A stretch of 53,747 nt of DNA from Candidatus Epulonipiscium sp. GTDB lineage: Bacteria; Bacillota; Clostridia; Lachnospirales; Defluviitaleaceae. Location of the stretch: contig JAAYML010000111.1 in NCBI GenBank assembly GCA_012521395.1, positions 1 to 53,747 of the forward strand, read 5' to 3'. The first letter of the stretch is position 1. Each line of letters begins with the position of its first letter. Of this stretch, positions 8,108 to 16,208 are shown in pieces. The notes under the pieces were generated by a model. It searched no databases. It worked only from the letters and a program-made list of their open reading frames with translations, and was not told the DNA's origin. Made by a program: the position numbers and the translations under genes.

Positions 8108-8689
8108 ATGTTAAACTACATATGGGCTTTTATGATTTTATTAGGCATTATTGTAGCAGCTTTTACGGGAAAAATGGGTGAAGTCACTAATACGGCCATA
8201 GCCTCATCAGCAGAAGGGGTAGAAGTTTGTTTTAGATTATTAGGCGTTCTTGCTTTTTGGATGGGCATTATGAAAATTGCAGAAAAATCCGGCCTGATTA
8301 ATTTGTTAACGCTAAAAATCCGTCCCATATTAAGATTTCTTTTTCCTGATATTCCTGATGGTCATGATGCCCAAAAATATATAGCGACCAACATTATTGC
8401 AAATGTATTGGGACTTGGTTGGGGAGCCACACCACCAGGCTTGTTAGCTATGAAAGCTTTACAAGAATTAAATCTTAAAAAGGATGAAGCCAGTAATACT
8501 ATGTGCATGTTTTTAATTGTTAATATTTCTTCTGTCCAGCTTATTTCTGTCAATATCATTGCTTACAGGGCCCAGTATGGTTCAAGAAATCCTTCAGAAG
8601 TAATAGGACCATCTATTCTGGCAACGACCATATCAACAATAGTAGCAATTATATTTGGAAAGCTTATGGAGAGGAGGAATAAAGCTTGA
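8108..8689 (+). CDS. spmA: Spore maturation protein A
   Basis: 193 aa multi-spanning membrane protein with the nucleoside-recognition (Gate) fold. Conserved segments include NIIANVLGLGWGATPPGLLAMK (about 95-116) followed by NTMCMFLIVNISSVQL. SpmA and SpmB are needed for proper spore core dehydration, possibly as a transport pair; the mechanism is not known. It overlaps spmB by 3 bases at the stop, indicating coupling. Sits between abrB and pckA, where B. subtilis has no such genes. Confidence 0.95.
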   Translation: MLNYIWAFMILLGIIVAAFTGKMGEVTNTAIASSAEGVEVCFRLLGVLAFWMGIMKIAEKSGLINLLTLKIRPILRFLFPDIPDGHDAQKYIATNIIANVLGLGWGATPPGLLAMKALQELNLKKDEASNTMCMFLIVNISSVQLISVNIIAYRAQYGSRNPSEVIGPSILATTISTIVAIIFGKLMERRNKA

Positions 8690-9219
8690 AATGGATATTA
8701 TATATATCCGATTTTATGATTCCACTGATTGTCAGTGGGGTTATTATTTATGGTCTATTAAAGGGAATCAATATTTTTGATGTTTTTATAGAAGGAGCTA
8801 AAGAAAGTGTAAAAGTAATTTTAACCATTATGCCCACATTAATTGGTCTGATGATGGCTGTAGGGATTATCAGGGCATCTGGAAGTTTAAATATGTTTGA
8901 ACTTTTATTAAAACCGATAAGCAATTTAATCACTTTTCCGGTTGAATTAATTCCTCTTATTGTACTTAGAACCATTTCTTCTTCAGCCAGTTTAGGCCTG
9001 GTTCTGGATTTATTTAAGCAGTATGGTCCGGACTCTTTTATTGGCAGGTTGGTATCGGTGATGATGGGCTGTACAGAAACTATATTTTATACCATGTCCG
9101 TTTATTTTATGTCCGTTGGTATAAAAAAGACAAGATATACTCTGGCAGGAGCTCTAATAGCCAATCTGGCAGGGATTATCGCTTCTTTTTATATTACTTT
9201 ATTTATTTTTGGAAAATAA
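8686..9219 (+). CDS. spmB: Spore maturation protein B
   Basis: 177 aa, partner of SpmA, with the same Gate-type fold and about five membrane segments. The motif LRTISSSASLGLVLDLF (about 97-113) and the MMGCTETIFYTMSVYF stretch are typical. The start is TTG at 8686, overlapping the spmA TGA, with GAGGAGG 8 bases upstream; no in-frame ATG is near. Ends just before a bidirectional terminator. Confidence 0.95.
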   Translation: MKWILYISDFMIPLIVSGVIIYGLLKGINIFDVFIEGAKESVKVILTIMPTLIGLMMAVGIIRASGSLNMFELLLKPISNLITFPVELIPLIVLRTISSSASLGLVLDLFKQYGPDSFIGRLVSVMMGCTETIFYTMSVYFMSVGIKKTRYTLAGALIANLAGIIASFYITLFIFGK

Positions 9220-9232
9220 AAGTCTTAACAAT

Positions 9233-9258
9233 AAAAAAGGAGCATATGCTCCTTTTTT
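9233..9258. terminator. Bidirectional terminator between spmB and pckA
   Basis: Perfect palindrome AAAAAAGGAGCATATGCTCC plus TTTTTT. The stop codon of pckA lies inside its left-hand T run on the minus strand, so it serves both genes. Confidence 0.92.
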
Positions 9259-10912
9259 ATTGTAATTCGCTGATAACTTTCTTAAGTGCGTCTAATGCTT
9301 CCTGAGGAAGTTTATCGAATCCGCCTTTTTCAGTTTCTCTGGATTCAACAAACTTAATTCTGTCTTCCATTCTCTTCTTTAATTGATCTAAGTATTCAGC
9401 GTCATTTAAGTCAGGAATAAATCCTTCAACTTCATATATTTCTATGTCAGAGAAGTTACCCCAAGGTTTAAATTCAGCAGTTCCTTCAACAATTGCTTCT
9501 AATACACCTAAAGTTACTGATGGAGGAACTTTCTTATCCATGAAAGAACCAGTATTTAAAATGTAGCAATCTACGTTTCTTTCTTGGAATAAAGCTTTAA
9601 ATTTATTGTAGTCATCTGCTAAGGGGTAAGTTCTAAAGGGGTTCGCATAAGGTTCTACAACCAATGCATTAGGATCCACACCTGGTGCTAATCTTTCTGC
9701 AGTTGTTCTTTTTGTTGCTAATGTAGCACCCATTACGGAAGCAAGTTCAGCTCCTTTAATTTTGAGAACAGGAGGAAGGGTTGGGTCTTTCATTAGCCAG
9801 AAGATTGCATTAACAGGCTCATCAAATTTGTCAATACGGTTGGTTGACCATAATTTAGATTTAACCGCACGACCGTTACCATTTCTGATGTCTTCTGTAA
9901 CAACAACGACTTTACCATTTTCATCAAGGGTTGCCCCGTTATTTTGAAGAGTTAATAAGTATTTGTTGTCTTCAGAAGTTAATGGATAGTCTTGAGTTTT
10001 GTCAAAGTAAGCTGGTTCTAATGCAATTGAAGAACCGTCAGTAGTGGAAATAATAAATGCATCATCGTGAAGAACTGTGATATCATATTTGTCATTATGA
10101 CGTGCATGGGTAATGGTGGATTTTCCAGAGCCGGAAAGACCAAACACACCTGCTACGAATTTTCTTCCGGATGGTAAATTATATCTCTTTTGTCCACCGT
10201 GGCAGGAAGCGTAACCATTGCGGTTTGCAATAGCCCATGCAAGTGTTAAGGTACCTTTCTTGTGTTCTCCAAAATATCTCATACCAAGAATGGCTGCACA
10301 GTTATGTTGTGGGTCAAAACAAGTCAGTCCCATTGGATGATCTGGATGAGACCATGTAGGATCGGAGAATACATAGATATCTCCTTCATTTTCTAACTTA
10401 ACAGATTCCTGATACATGTTGAAGTAGTATTCATTGATGTACTGGAAGTTAAGCATCCATGAATACATAATATTTTCCTGACCTTCTGGGATCAAAAGAT
10501 GGGCTTTTACCATAAAGTCTTTGTCAAGTCCTACGTAAACTTCAGCATGATACATTTTTTTGAAGCGGGTTTGATAAACTGCTTCGCTGATTTTAAGTGC
10601 GTATTCATTAGTATTAACGCCAGGTTCACCAATAATTCTTCTTGCTGAAGCTGCACGACCACTTACGGCACCATCGTTAAAAAGAAGTACTTTAGCATCG
10701 GCATCTAATCCAATAGCTTCTGGATTATAAACAGGAATATCGGTTACAATAGTTCCTGGAGAAGCAGCTGCTAATTTATAAGCTTCTTTCAAAGATGTTA
10801 TTTTTATAACATTATTGCCGTAAAAAGGTGTTTCGATAATAGTTCTGATTTGGGAGAATACAGGATTATTTGCTCCTATTTGATTCCTTGGATAACATTG
10901 TTGAGTTGCCAT
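9257..10912 (-). CDS. pckA: Phosphoenolpyruvate carboxykinase (ATP), divergent clade
   Basis: 551 aa. Interconverts oxaloacetate and PEP using ATP/ADP. The nucleotide loop GLSGSGKST (258-266) replaces the usual GLSGTGKTT, and HDDAF (282-286) stands where canonical enzymes have GDDEH. YFGEHKKG (213-220) corresponds to the YGGEMKKG metal/substrate loop, and a conserved His follows in SCHGG. The catalytic layout is therefore kept but the sequence is distant from E. coli PckA. Anaerobes often run it toward ATP and oxaloacetate; direction cannot be told here. Single gene with its own promoter; ribosome site AAGGAGG. Confidence 0.87.
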   Translation of the reverse strand: MATQQCYPRNQIGANNPVFSQIRTIIETPFYGNNVIKITSLKEAYKLAAASPGTIVTDIPVYNPEAIGLDADAKVLLFNDGAVSGRAASARRIIGEPGVNTNEYALKISEAVYQTRFKKMYHAEVYVGLDKDFMVKAHLLIPEGQENIMYSWMLNFQYINEYYFNMYQESVKLENEGDIYVFSDPTWSHPDHPMGLTCFDPQHNCAAILGMRYFGEHKKGTLTLAWAIANRNGYASCHGGQKRYNLPSGRKFVAGVFGLSGSGKSTITHARHNDKYDITVLHDDAFIISTTDGSSIALEPAYFDKTQDYPLTSEDNKYLLTLQNNGATLDENGKVVVVTEDIRNGNGRAVKSKLWSTNRIDKFDEPVNAIFWLMKDPTLPPVLKIKGAELASVMGATLATKRTTAERLAPGVDPNALVVEPYANPFRTYPLADDYNKFKALFQERNVDCYILNTGSFMDKKVPPSVTLGVLEAIVEGTAEFKPWGNFSDIEIYEVEGFIPDLNDAEYLDQLKKRMEDRIKFVESRETEKGGFDKLPQEALDALKKVISELQ

Positions 10913-11014
10913 TTAAACCCTCCTTAAATTTTGTAAATATTATATTAAAAATTTATAATATAAAAAAAAGACAAACAAACAAACACAATAATAAAAATCT
11001 TGCCCCAGGTTATA

Positions 11015-11044
11015 ATGATACAGTAACTGCATGAAAAAAGTCAA
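11015..11044 (-). promoter_or_regulatory. sigma-A promoter of pckA
   Basis: Minus-strand TTGACT (11039-11044), 18-base spacer, TATCAT (11015-11020). Leaves a leader of roughly 95 bases to the pckA start. Confidence 0.55.
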
Positions 11045-11134
11045 TAGAATTGATAAAAATTCTTAGTTTTAAAACATAATAATAATATATTTTAAAAAAA
11101 ATTATATCATACTTTTGTAAATGATGAATTGTTT

Positions 11135-11163
11135 TTGCTTTTTTTCTCCATTGGATATATAAT
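11135..11163 (+). promoter_or_regulatory. sigma-A promoter of metG
   Basis: TTGCTT (11135-11140), 17-base spacer, perfect TATAAT (11158-11163), 60 bases before the metG start. Confidence 0.55.
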
Positions 11164-11222
11164 ATTTTTTAATATATCAATGCATTTTACATACAAATTT
11201 ACAAATAAGGTGGAGGTAAAAG

Positions 11223-13169
11223 ATGAGTAAAAAAACATTTTATATTACTACTCCTATTTATTATCCCAGTGACAAGCTTCATATCGGTCATTCTTATACG
11301 ACGGTTGCTGCAGATGCTATGGCAAGATATAAAAGACTAAGAGGTTATGATGTAAAATTCTTAACCGGGACTGATGAGCACGGACAAAAAATAGAGCGTA
11401 TTGCCAATGAGAAAGGGATTCATCCCAAAGAATATGTAGACAATATTGTAAAATGGATTAAAGAGCTTTGGAAGATTATGGACATCAGTTATGATATATT
11501 TATTCGTACAACCGATGATTATCATGTTAAATCTGTACAAAAAATATTTAAAAAACTATATGACCAGGGGGATATTTATAAGAGTACTTATGAGGGCTGG
11601 TATTGTACCCCTTGCGAAACCTTTTTTACAGAAAGACAATTGGTGGATGGAAAATGCCCGGATTGTGGAAGAGATGTAGAAAGAATAAAAGAAGAAAGCT
11701 ATTTCTTTAAATTGTCAAAATATCAGGACAGATTAATTGAATACATTGAAAATAATCCTGACTTTATCCAACCTCAGGCAAGACAAAATGAAATGATTAA
11801 TAATTTCTTAAAGCCAGGTCTTGAAGATTTATGTGTTTCCAGGACTTCTTTCAAATGGGGAATACCGGTTGAATTTGATCCAGGTCATGTGGTTTATGTA
11901 TGGATTGATGCACTTTCTAATTATGTTACTGCTTTAGGTTATTTCTCAGACAATGATGAAGAATACAAAAAATACTGGCCAGCCGATGTTCATTTGGTTG
12001 GAAAAGAAATTGTTCGTTTCCATACGATTATTTGGCCTGCAATCTTAATGGCTTTAGGCGAACCGTTACCTAAAAAAGTTTTTGGACATGGATGGCTTAT
12101 TATTGATGGAGGTAAAATGTCAAAATCTAAAGGTAATGTTGTTGATCCTAAAGTTCTGGTTGACCGTTATGGATCAGATGCTCTCAGGTACTTTCTTTTA
12201 AGAGAAATTGCTTTTGGACAGGATGGCAATTTTAATAATGAAGCTTTAATTCAAAGAATCAATTCGGATTTAGCAAACGACTTTGGTAATCTTTTATCCA
12301 GGACGATTGCTATGATTCAAAAGTATTTTAATGGACAGTTGCCTGAAGAAAAAGCAGCAACAGCTTTTGACCAGGACCTTAAAAATACTGCAAAAGAAAC
12401 CATAATAAAAATGGAAGAAGCTATGGAAAAACTATTGTTTAGTGATTCCTTAGCGGAAATATGGAATTTAATCAGACGGGCTAATAAATATATTGATGAA
12501 ACCCAGCCATGGGTTTTAGCTAAAGATGAAAGTAATAAGGCACAGCTGGCTGGTGTTTTATATAATTTAGCAGAAGTTTTAAGGATTGTATCTATATTAA
12601 TCCAGCCTTTTATGCCTGCAACAACACCCAAAGTATGGAATCAGCTTGGTATTAGTGAAGGGGAGTTTACAACTTGGGACAGTATCAAAGAGTGGGGTAA
12701 GCTGCCTGATAATATAAAGGTTAATAAGGGAGAAATTCTTTTCCCCAGAATTGATTTAGAAGATGAACTTAAAAAATTAGAAGAAGCCTTAAAGAAAGCA
12801 CAAGAAGAAATGGTTGTAAAAACAGAGGAAAAGAACACGGAACAATATATTTCCATTGATGATTTTAGTAAAGTAGAACTAAAAGTTGGAGAAGTTATTG
12901 AATGTGAAAAGGTTGAAAATGCGGATAAATTATTAAAATCAAAAATAAAAATTGGTGATGAAGTAAGACAAATTGTTTCTGGTATTGCAAAGTATTATTT
13001 TCCTGAAGAAATGATTGGAAAAAAAGTTGTTGTCGTATGTAACTTAAAACCTGTAAAATTAAGAGGTATCCTTTCAGAAGGAATGATTCTGGCAGCTTCT
13101 GATGATAATGGAAAATTGGTTCTTGTTTCTGTAGATAAAGACATTGAAAGCGGAGCGAAGGTGAAATAA
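11223..13169 (+). CDS. metG: Methionyl-tRNA synthetase with C-terminal tRNA-binding domain
   Basis: 648 aa class I synthetase that charges tRNA-Met. HIGH is at residues 20-23, KMSKS at 298-302, and the zinc knuckle uses C128, C131, C145 and C148. A C-terminal EMAP/Trbp111-like OB-fold occupies about 545-648, starting near SIDDFSKVELKVGEV, and is expected to dimerise and bind tRNA. The ribosome site GGTGGAGG is strong. Its TAA overlaps the ATG of the next gene. Part of the conserved abrB-metG-tatD-yabE-ksgA series. Confidence 0.97.
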   Translation: MSKKTFYITTPIYYPSDKLHIGHSYTTVAADAMARYKRLRGYDVKFLTGTDEHGQKIERIANEKGIHPKEYVDNIVKWIKELWKIMDISYDIFIRTTDDYHVKSVQKIFKKLYDQGDIYKSTYEGWYCTPCETFFTERQLVDGKCPDCGRDVERIKEESYFFKLSKYQDRLIEYIENNPDFIQPQARQNEMINNFLKPGLEDLCVSRTSFKWGIPVEFDPGHVVYVWIDALSNYVTALGYFSDNDEEYKKYWPADVHLVGKEIVRFHTIIWPAILMALGEPLPKKVFGHGWLIIDGGKMSKSKGNVVDPKVLVDRYGSDALRYFLLREIAFGQDGNFNNEALIQRINSDLANDFGNLLSRTIAMIQKYFNGQLPEEKAATAFDQDLKNTAKETIIKMEEAMEKLLFSDSLAEIWNLIRRANKYIDETQPWVLAKDESNKAQLAGVLYNLAEVLRIVSILIQPFMPATTPKVWNQLGISEGEFTTWDSIKEWGKLPDNIKVNKGEILFPRIDLEDELKKLEEALKKAQEEMVVKTEEKNTEQYISIDDFSKVELKVGEVIECEKVENADKLLKSKIKIGDEVRQIVSGIAKYYFPEEMIGKKVVVVCNLKPVKLRGILSEGMILAASDDNGKLVLVSVDKDIESGAKVK

Positions 13170-13930
13170 TGTTTTTTGAATCTCATGCACATTATGATGA
13201 TGAAGCATTTAATGAAGACAGGGAAGACTTATTGTCTTCCTTTCCTAATGAGGGAATAGATTATGTAATACAGACAGCTGCCGATATTGCTTCATCAAAA
13301 GCAGGGTTAAAACTGGCAAAAGAATATGATTTTATTTACTGCAGCTTAGGGGTTCATCCTCATGAAGTTAAAGAATTAAATGAAGATAATTTTAATGTAT
13401 TAAAAAAATTATCTAAAGAAGATAAGGTTGTTGCTATAGGAGAAATAGGACTGGATTATTATTATGACAATTCACCAAGAGATTTGCAAAGATATTGGTT
13501 TGAAAAGCAAATAGAATGGGCAATCGAAGAAAATCTGCCTATTATTGTACACAGCAGAGAGGCAAGCCAGGAGACTTTTGAGATCATAAAAAAATATGAT
13601 TTTCCTAAAAAAGGGGTTATTCATTGCTATTCGGGCAGTGCCCAGATGGCAGAAGAGTATATAAAAATGGGTTTTTATATTGGAATAGGAGGAACTGTAA
13701 CTTTTAAAAATGCAAAAAAAGTGGTAGAGGTCGTTGAAAAAATCCCCATATCTTCTATTTTGATAGAAACCGATTCCCCTTATCTGAGTCCTGAACCTTA
13801 CAGAGGAAGAAGAAATGATTCCAGAAATCTAAAATATATAGCAGAAAAAATCGCCCAAATTAAGGGCCTTGATTTAGATACGGTTGCCCGCATCACAAAG
13901 GAAAATGGTATAAAATTGTTTGAAATTTGA
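13169..13930 (+). CDS. TatD-family metal-dependent hydrolase (YabD type)
   Basis: 253 aa TIM-barrel amidohydrolase. The metal-binding HxH is H6/H8 in SHAHYDD, with further ligands in GEIGLDYY, HSREA, HCYSGS and ETDSPYL. TatD proteins act as 3'-5' DNA/RNA exonucleases; the cellular substrate is unsettled. TAATG overlap with metG shows translational coupling, as in B. subtilis metS-yabD. Confidence 0.94.
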   Translation: MFFESHAHYDDEAFNEDREDLLSSFPNEGIDYVIQTAADIASSKAGLKLAKEYDFIYCSLGVHPHEVKELNEDNFNVLKKLSKEDKVVAIGEIGLDYYYDNSPRDLQRYWFEKQIEWAIEENLPIIVHSREASQETFEIIKKYDFPKKGVIHCYSGSAQMAEEYIKMGFYIGIGGTVTFKNAKKVVEVVEKIPISSILIETDSPYLSPEPYRGRRNDSRNLKYIAEKIAQIKGLDLDTVARITKENGIKLFEI

Positions 13931-13970
13931 GAAAGATTAAGTTTATATTACAAAGATTTATATTATTTTT

Positions 13971-14023
13971 AAAAAGCCAAAATATGTAAGGTGCCAAAAA
14001 GCCTTATGTATTCTGGCTTTTTT
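13971..14023 (+). terminator. Long-stem terminator after the TatD gene
   Basis: About 21-base arms (AAAAAGCCA... against ...TGGCTTTTT) with a few mismatches and a 10-base loop, followed by T residues. Ends the metG transcript. Confidence 0.8.
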
Positions 14024-14149
14024 ATATGTTAAGAAATTATAAAAAAGTTTTTACAAAATGTAATATTTTTATGAATAAAATTTAAAAGATGCGTATATAA
14101 TAGTAATATCAAGGCTTCCGTGAATTGTAAAAAATATACATTTAGTTAT

Positions 14150-14178
14150 TTGACAATTCACCCGTTACAAATTATAAT
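14150..14178 (+). promoter_or_regulatory. Consensus sigma-A promoter of the yabE-type gene
   Basis: Perfect TTGACA (14150-14155), 17 bases, perfect TATAAT (14173-14178). One of two fully consensus promoters seen in the window. Predicted start near 14185. Confidence 0.88.
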
Positions 14179-14215
14179 ACCTAAGAATCCAAATTGAAAA
14201 ACAGGAGGTAAAAAA

Positions 14216-15217
14216 ATGGGACACAAAACCAGAACACTGTTTTTCATCATGGTCATGTTCTTGTTGTGCTCCAGCAGTGCAACAGCATATCAATTAATGT
14301 TTAAAGAAGTAATTGTAATTGACAATGATAAAGTTTATTTATATAAAACACCGAAAACTACAGTTGAAACTTTTTTACAAGAACAAAGCATAGTTATTGA
14401 TTCCAAAGACGAGATTAATGTGACCATGAATGATAACATAGTGGAAGGCATGACGATTAAAATCATAAGAGCCGTTCCAATTCAATTAGTTTTGGACGGC
14501 AGGGAAGAAGAAGCTTATACGAAAGCAAAGACAGTAAAAGATTTTCTTAAGGAGAAAAAAATTGACGAGGAGAATCTGGTGAGTATCAGTAGCTCTCTGG
14601 ACGAAATAATTAGTCCTCATATGGAATTAGAGATTAAAACCCGTAAAGTAGAAACGATTACAGAAGAAAGTGTTATTCCATATGAAACAGAGTTACAGGA
14701 AACACCACATCTTCCCGTAGGTGAGAAAAAACTTGTCCAGGAGGGAAAAGACGGGCTAAAGAAAATTAGCTATAGAGTCGAATACATAGGAGGGGAAGAA
14801 GTTAACAGGGAAATAATATCTGAAGTTATCGTAGAAGAAGCTCAAAAGGAAATTATTAAAGTTGGAGCTGAAAACGTCATTGAAGGAAAAGACGGGAAAA
14901 TTTATAAGTACAAGAAAGTTCTTACAATGAGTGCTACTGCCTATACGGCAAGCTATGAAGATACGGGAAAGGCGCCAGGACATCCGGCTTTCGGTATCAC
15001 TTATACGGGTACAAGAGCCAGGGTGGGAACAGTAGCGGTTGATCCCAATGTTATTCCTCTTGGAACAAAACTCTATATTGAAGGTTATGGATATGCTGTT
15101 GCAGAAGATATAGGCGGAGCTATTAAAGGAAACAAAATTGACTTGTATTATAATACTCTTGAAGAGGCAAGAAATTTTGGAAGAAAACAATTAAAAGTAT
15201 ATATTTTAGTTGAATAG
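14216..15217 (+). CDS. yabE: YabE-type cell-wall protein (DUF348-G5-3D)
   Basis: 333 aa exported protein. A signal or anchor segment spans about 7-24. Two DUF348 repeats lie at roughly 30-80 and 85-135, a G5 domain at about 150-225 and a C-terminal 3D domain at 236-333. The three aspartates that name the 3D domain are D276 (DPNVIPLGT), D298 (AEDIGGAIKG) and D309. Related RpfB/YabE proteins cleave or remodel peptidoglycan, here probably as an MltA-fold lytic transglycosylase. The small gene rnmV that usually follows is missing. AGGAGG ribosome site, strong promoter. Confidence 0.92.
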   Translation: MGHKTRTLFFIMVMFLLCSSSATAYQLMFKEVIVIDNDKVYLYKTPKTTVETFLQEQSIVIDSKDEINVTMNDNIVEGMTIKIIRAVPIQLVLDGREEEAYTKAKTVKDFLKEKKIDEENLVSISSSLDEIISPHMELEIKTRKVETITEESVIPYETELQETPHLPVGEKKLVQEGKDGLKKISYRVEYIGGEEVNREIISEVIVEEAQKEIIKVGAENVIEGKDGKIYKYKKVLTMSATAYTASYEDTGKAPGHPAFGITYTGTRARVGTVAVDPNVIPLGTKLYIEGYGYAVAEDIGGAIKGNKIDLYYNTLEEARNFGRKQLKVYILVE

Positions 15218-15218
15218 G

Positions 15219-15243
15219 AAAAGCCGATATAATCGGCTTTTTT
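15219..15243 (+). terminator. Terminator after the yabE-type gene
   Basis: AAAAGCCGAT / ATCGGCTTTT with a three-base loop and T tail, only 18 bases before the rsmA start, so rsmA translation begins at the foot of this hairpin. Confidence 0.88.
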
Positions 15244-15261
15244 CTAATGGAGGATAGGATT

Positions 15262-16125
15262 ATGGAATTAATTGCATCTGCCAGTAAGACAAAAGAAATA
15301 CTCAACAAATATCCTTTTGTTTTTAGAAAAAAATATGGACAAAATTTTTTGATTGATAGCCATGTCTTAAACAAAATCATAGAAGGGGCCGAAATTGGCC
15401 GTGAAGATTTTGTTTTGGAGATAGGTCCTGGGATAGGAAGCCTCACTCAAGTCTTATCAAGAGAGGCTAAAAAAGTGGTGGCTGTAGAAATTGATTCTCA
15501 GTTGATACCTATTTTAGAGGATGTTTTAAAGGAATGTGACAATTTAGAGATTATTCATGGAGATATCTTAAAGACGGACATTAAAAAAATAATCGAAGAA
15601 AAAAATAATAACCAACCCATAAAAGTTGTTGCAAATCTTCCTTATTATATTACGACGCCAATTATTATGATGCTTTTAGAAAATAAGCTGCCTGTTTCAA
15701 GTATTACGGTTATGATTCAAAAAGAAGTAGCAGACAGGTTAATTGCCAGACCAGGGACAAAAGATTATGGAGCGATTACAGTTGCCGTAAATTATTATGC
15801 GGTTCCATATCTTGTTGCGAATGTCCCAAGAAATTGTTTTATTCCAAGACCTAATGTGGATTCTGCTGTAATAAAGTTAGAGTTGCGTTCAGAAGCTGCC
15901 GTAGAAGTCAAAGATGAAGAACTATTTTTTAAAATTGTAAAGGCTGCTTTTTCTCAAAGAAGGAAAAAGCTGATGAATAATTTAATTAGCCAGGAGATAA
16001 CAGATCTTTCTAAAGATGAACTTGCTTTAATATTTAGTCAATTGGCTTTTGATGAAAATATCAGGGGTGAGATGCTTTCGATTGAGGATTTTGCACGATT
16101 AACCAATGCCTTGAAAAAAGAATAA
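15262..16125 (+). CDS. rsmA: 16S rRNA dimethyladenosine transferase (RsmA/KsgA)
   Basis: 287 aa from ATG 15262, which has GGAGG 8 bases upstream; an in-frame ATG at 15247 overlaps the ribosome site itself. Dimethylates A1518 and A1519 of 16S rRNA late in 30S assembly. GQNFL (26-30), EIGPGIGS (53-60) and NLPYYIT (125-131) are the SAM-binding and adenine-flipping motifs. Conserved gene order ends here: yabG, which normally follows, is found about 20 kb downstream. Confidence 0.97.
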   Translation: MELIASASKTKEILNKYPFVFRKKYGQNFLIDSHVLNKIIEGAEIGREDFVLEIGPGIGSLTQVLSREAKKVVAVEIDSQLIPILEDVLKECDNLEIIHGDILKTDIKKIIEEKNNNQPIKVVANLPYYITTPIIMMLLENKLPVSSITVMIQKEVADRLIARPGTKDYGAITVAVNYYAVPYLVANVPRNCFIPRPNVDSAVIKLELRSEAAVEVKDEELFFKIVKAAFSQRRKKLMNNLISQEITDLSKDELALIFSQLAFDENIRGEMLSIEDFARLTNALKKE

Positions 16126-16208
16126 ATAGCATATTTTTAACTCTCCATAAATATATTATAAAGACAAGATATGTTAGGAATCTGGACATTAAGAATGGAG
16201 GGTTAGGA

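Larger units (their letters stand above)
10913..11222. other. Divergent intergenic region pckA / metG
   Basis: 310 AT-rich bases holding one promoter for each flanking gene and no ORF. No T-box or other riboswitch motif is visible before metG. Confidence 0.6.

Noticed and set aside
10913-11222. T-box leader for metG
   Set aside because: No T-box consensus or antiterminator/terminator pair; the promoter lies only 60 bases before the gene.
13931-14215. Possible c-di-AMP (ydaO/yuaA-type) riboswitch before the yabE-type gene
   Set aside because: Such riboswitches often precede wall-hydrolase genes, but the consensus promoter starts transcription only ~30 bases before the gene and the needed motifs are absent.
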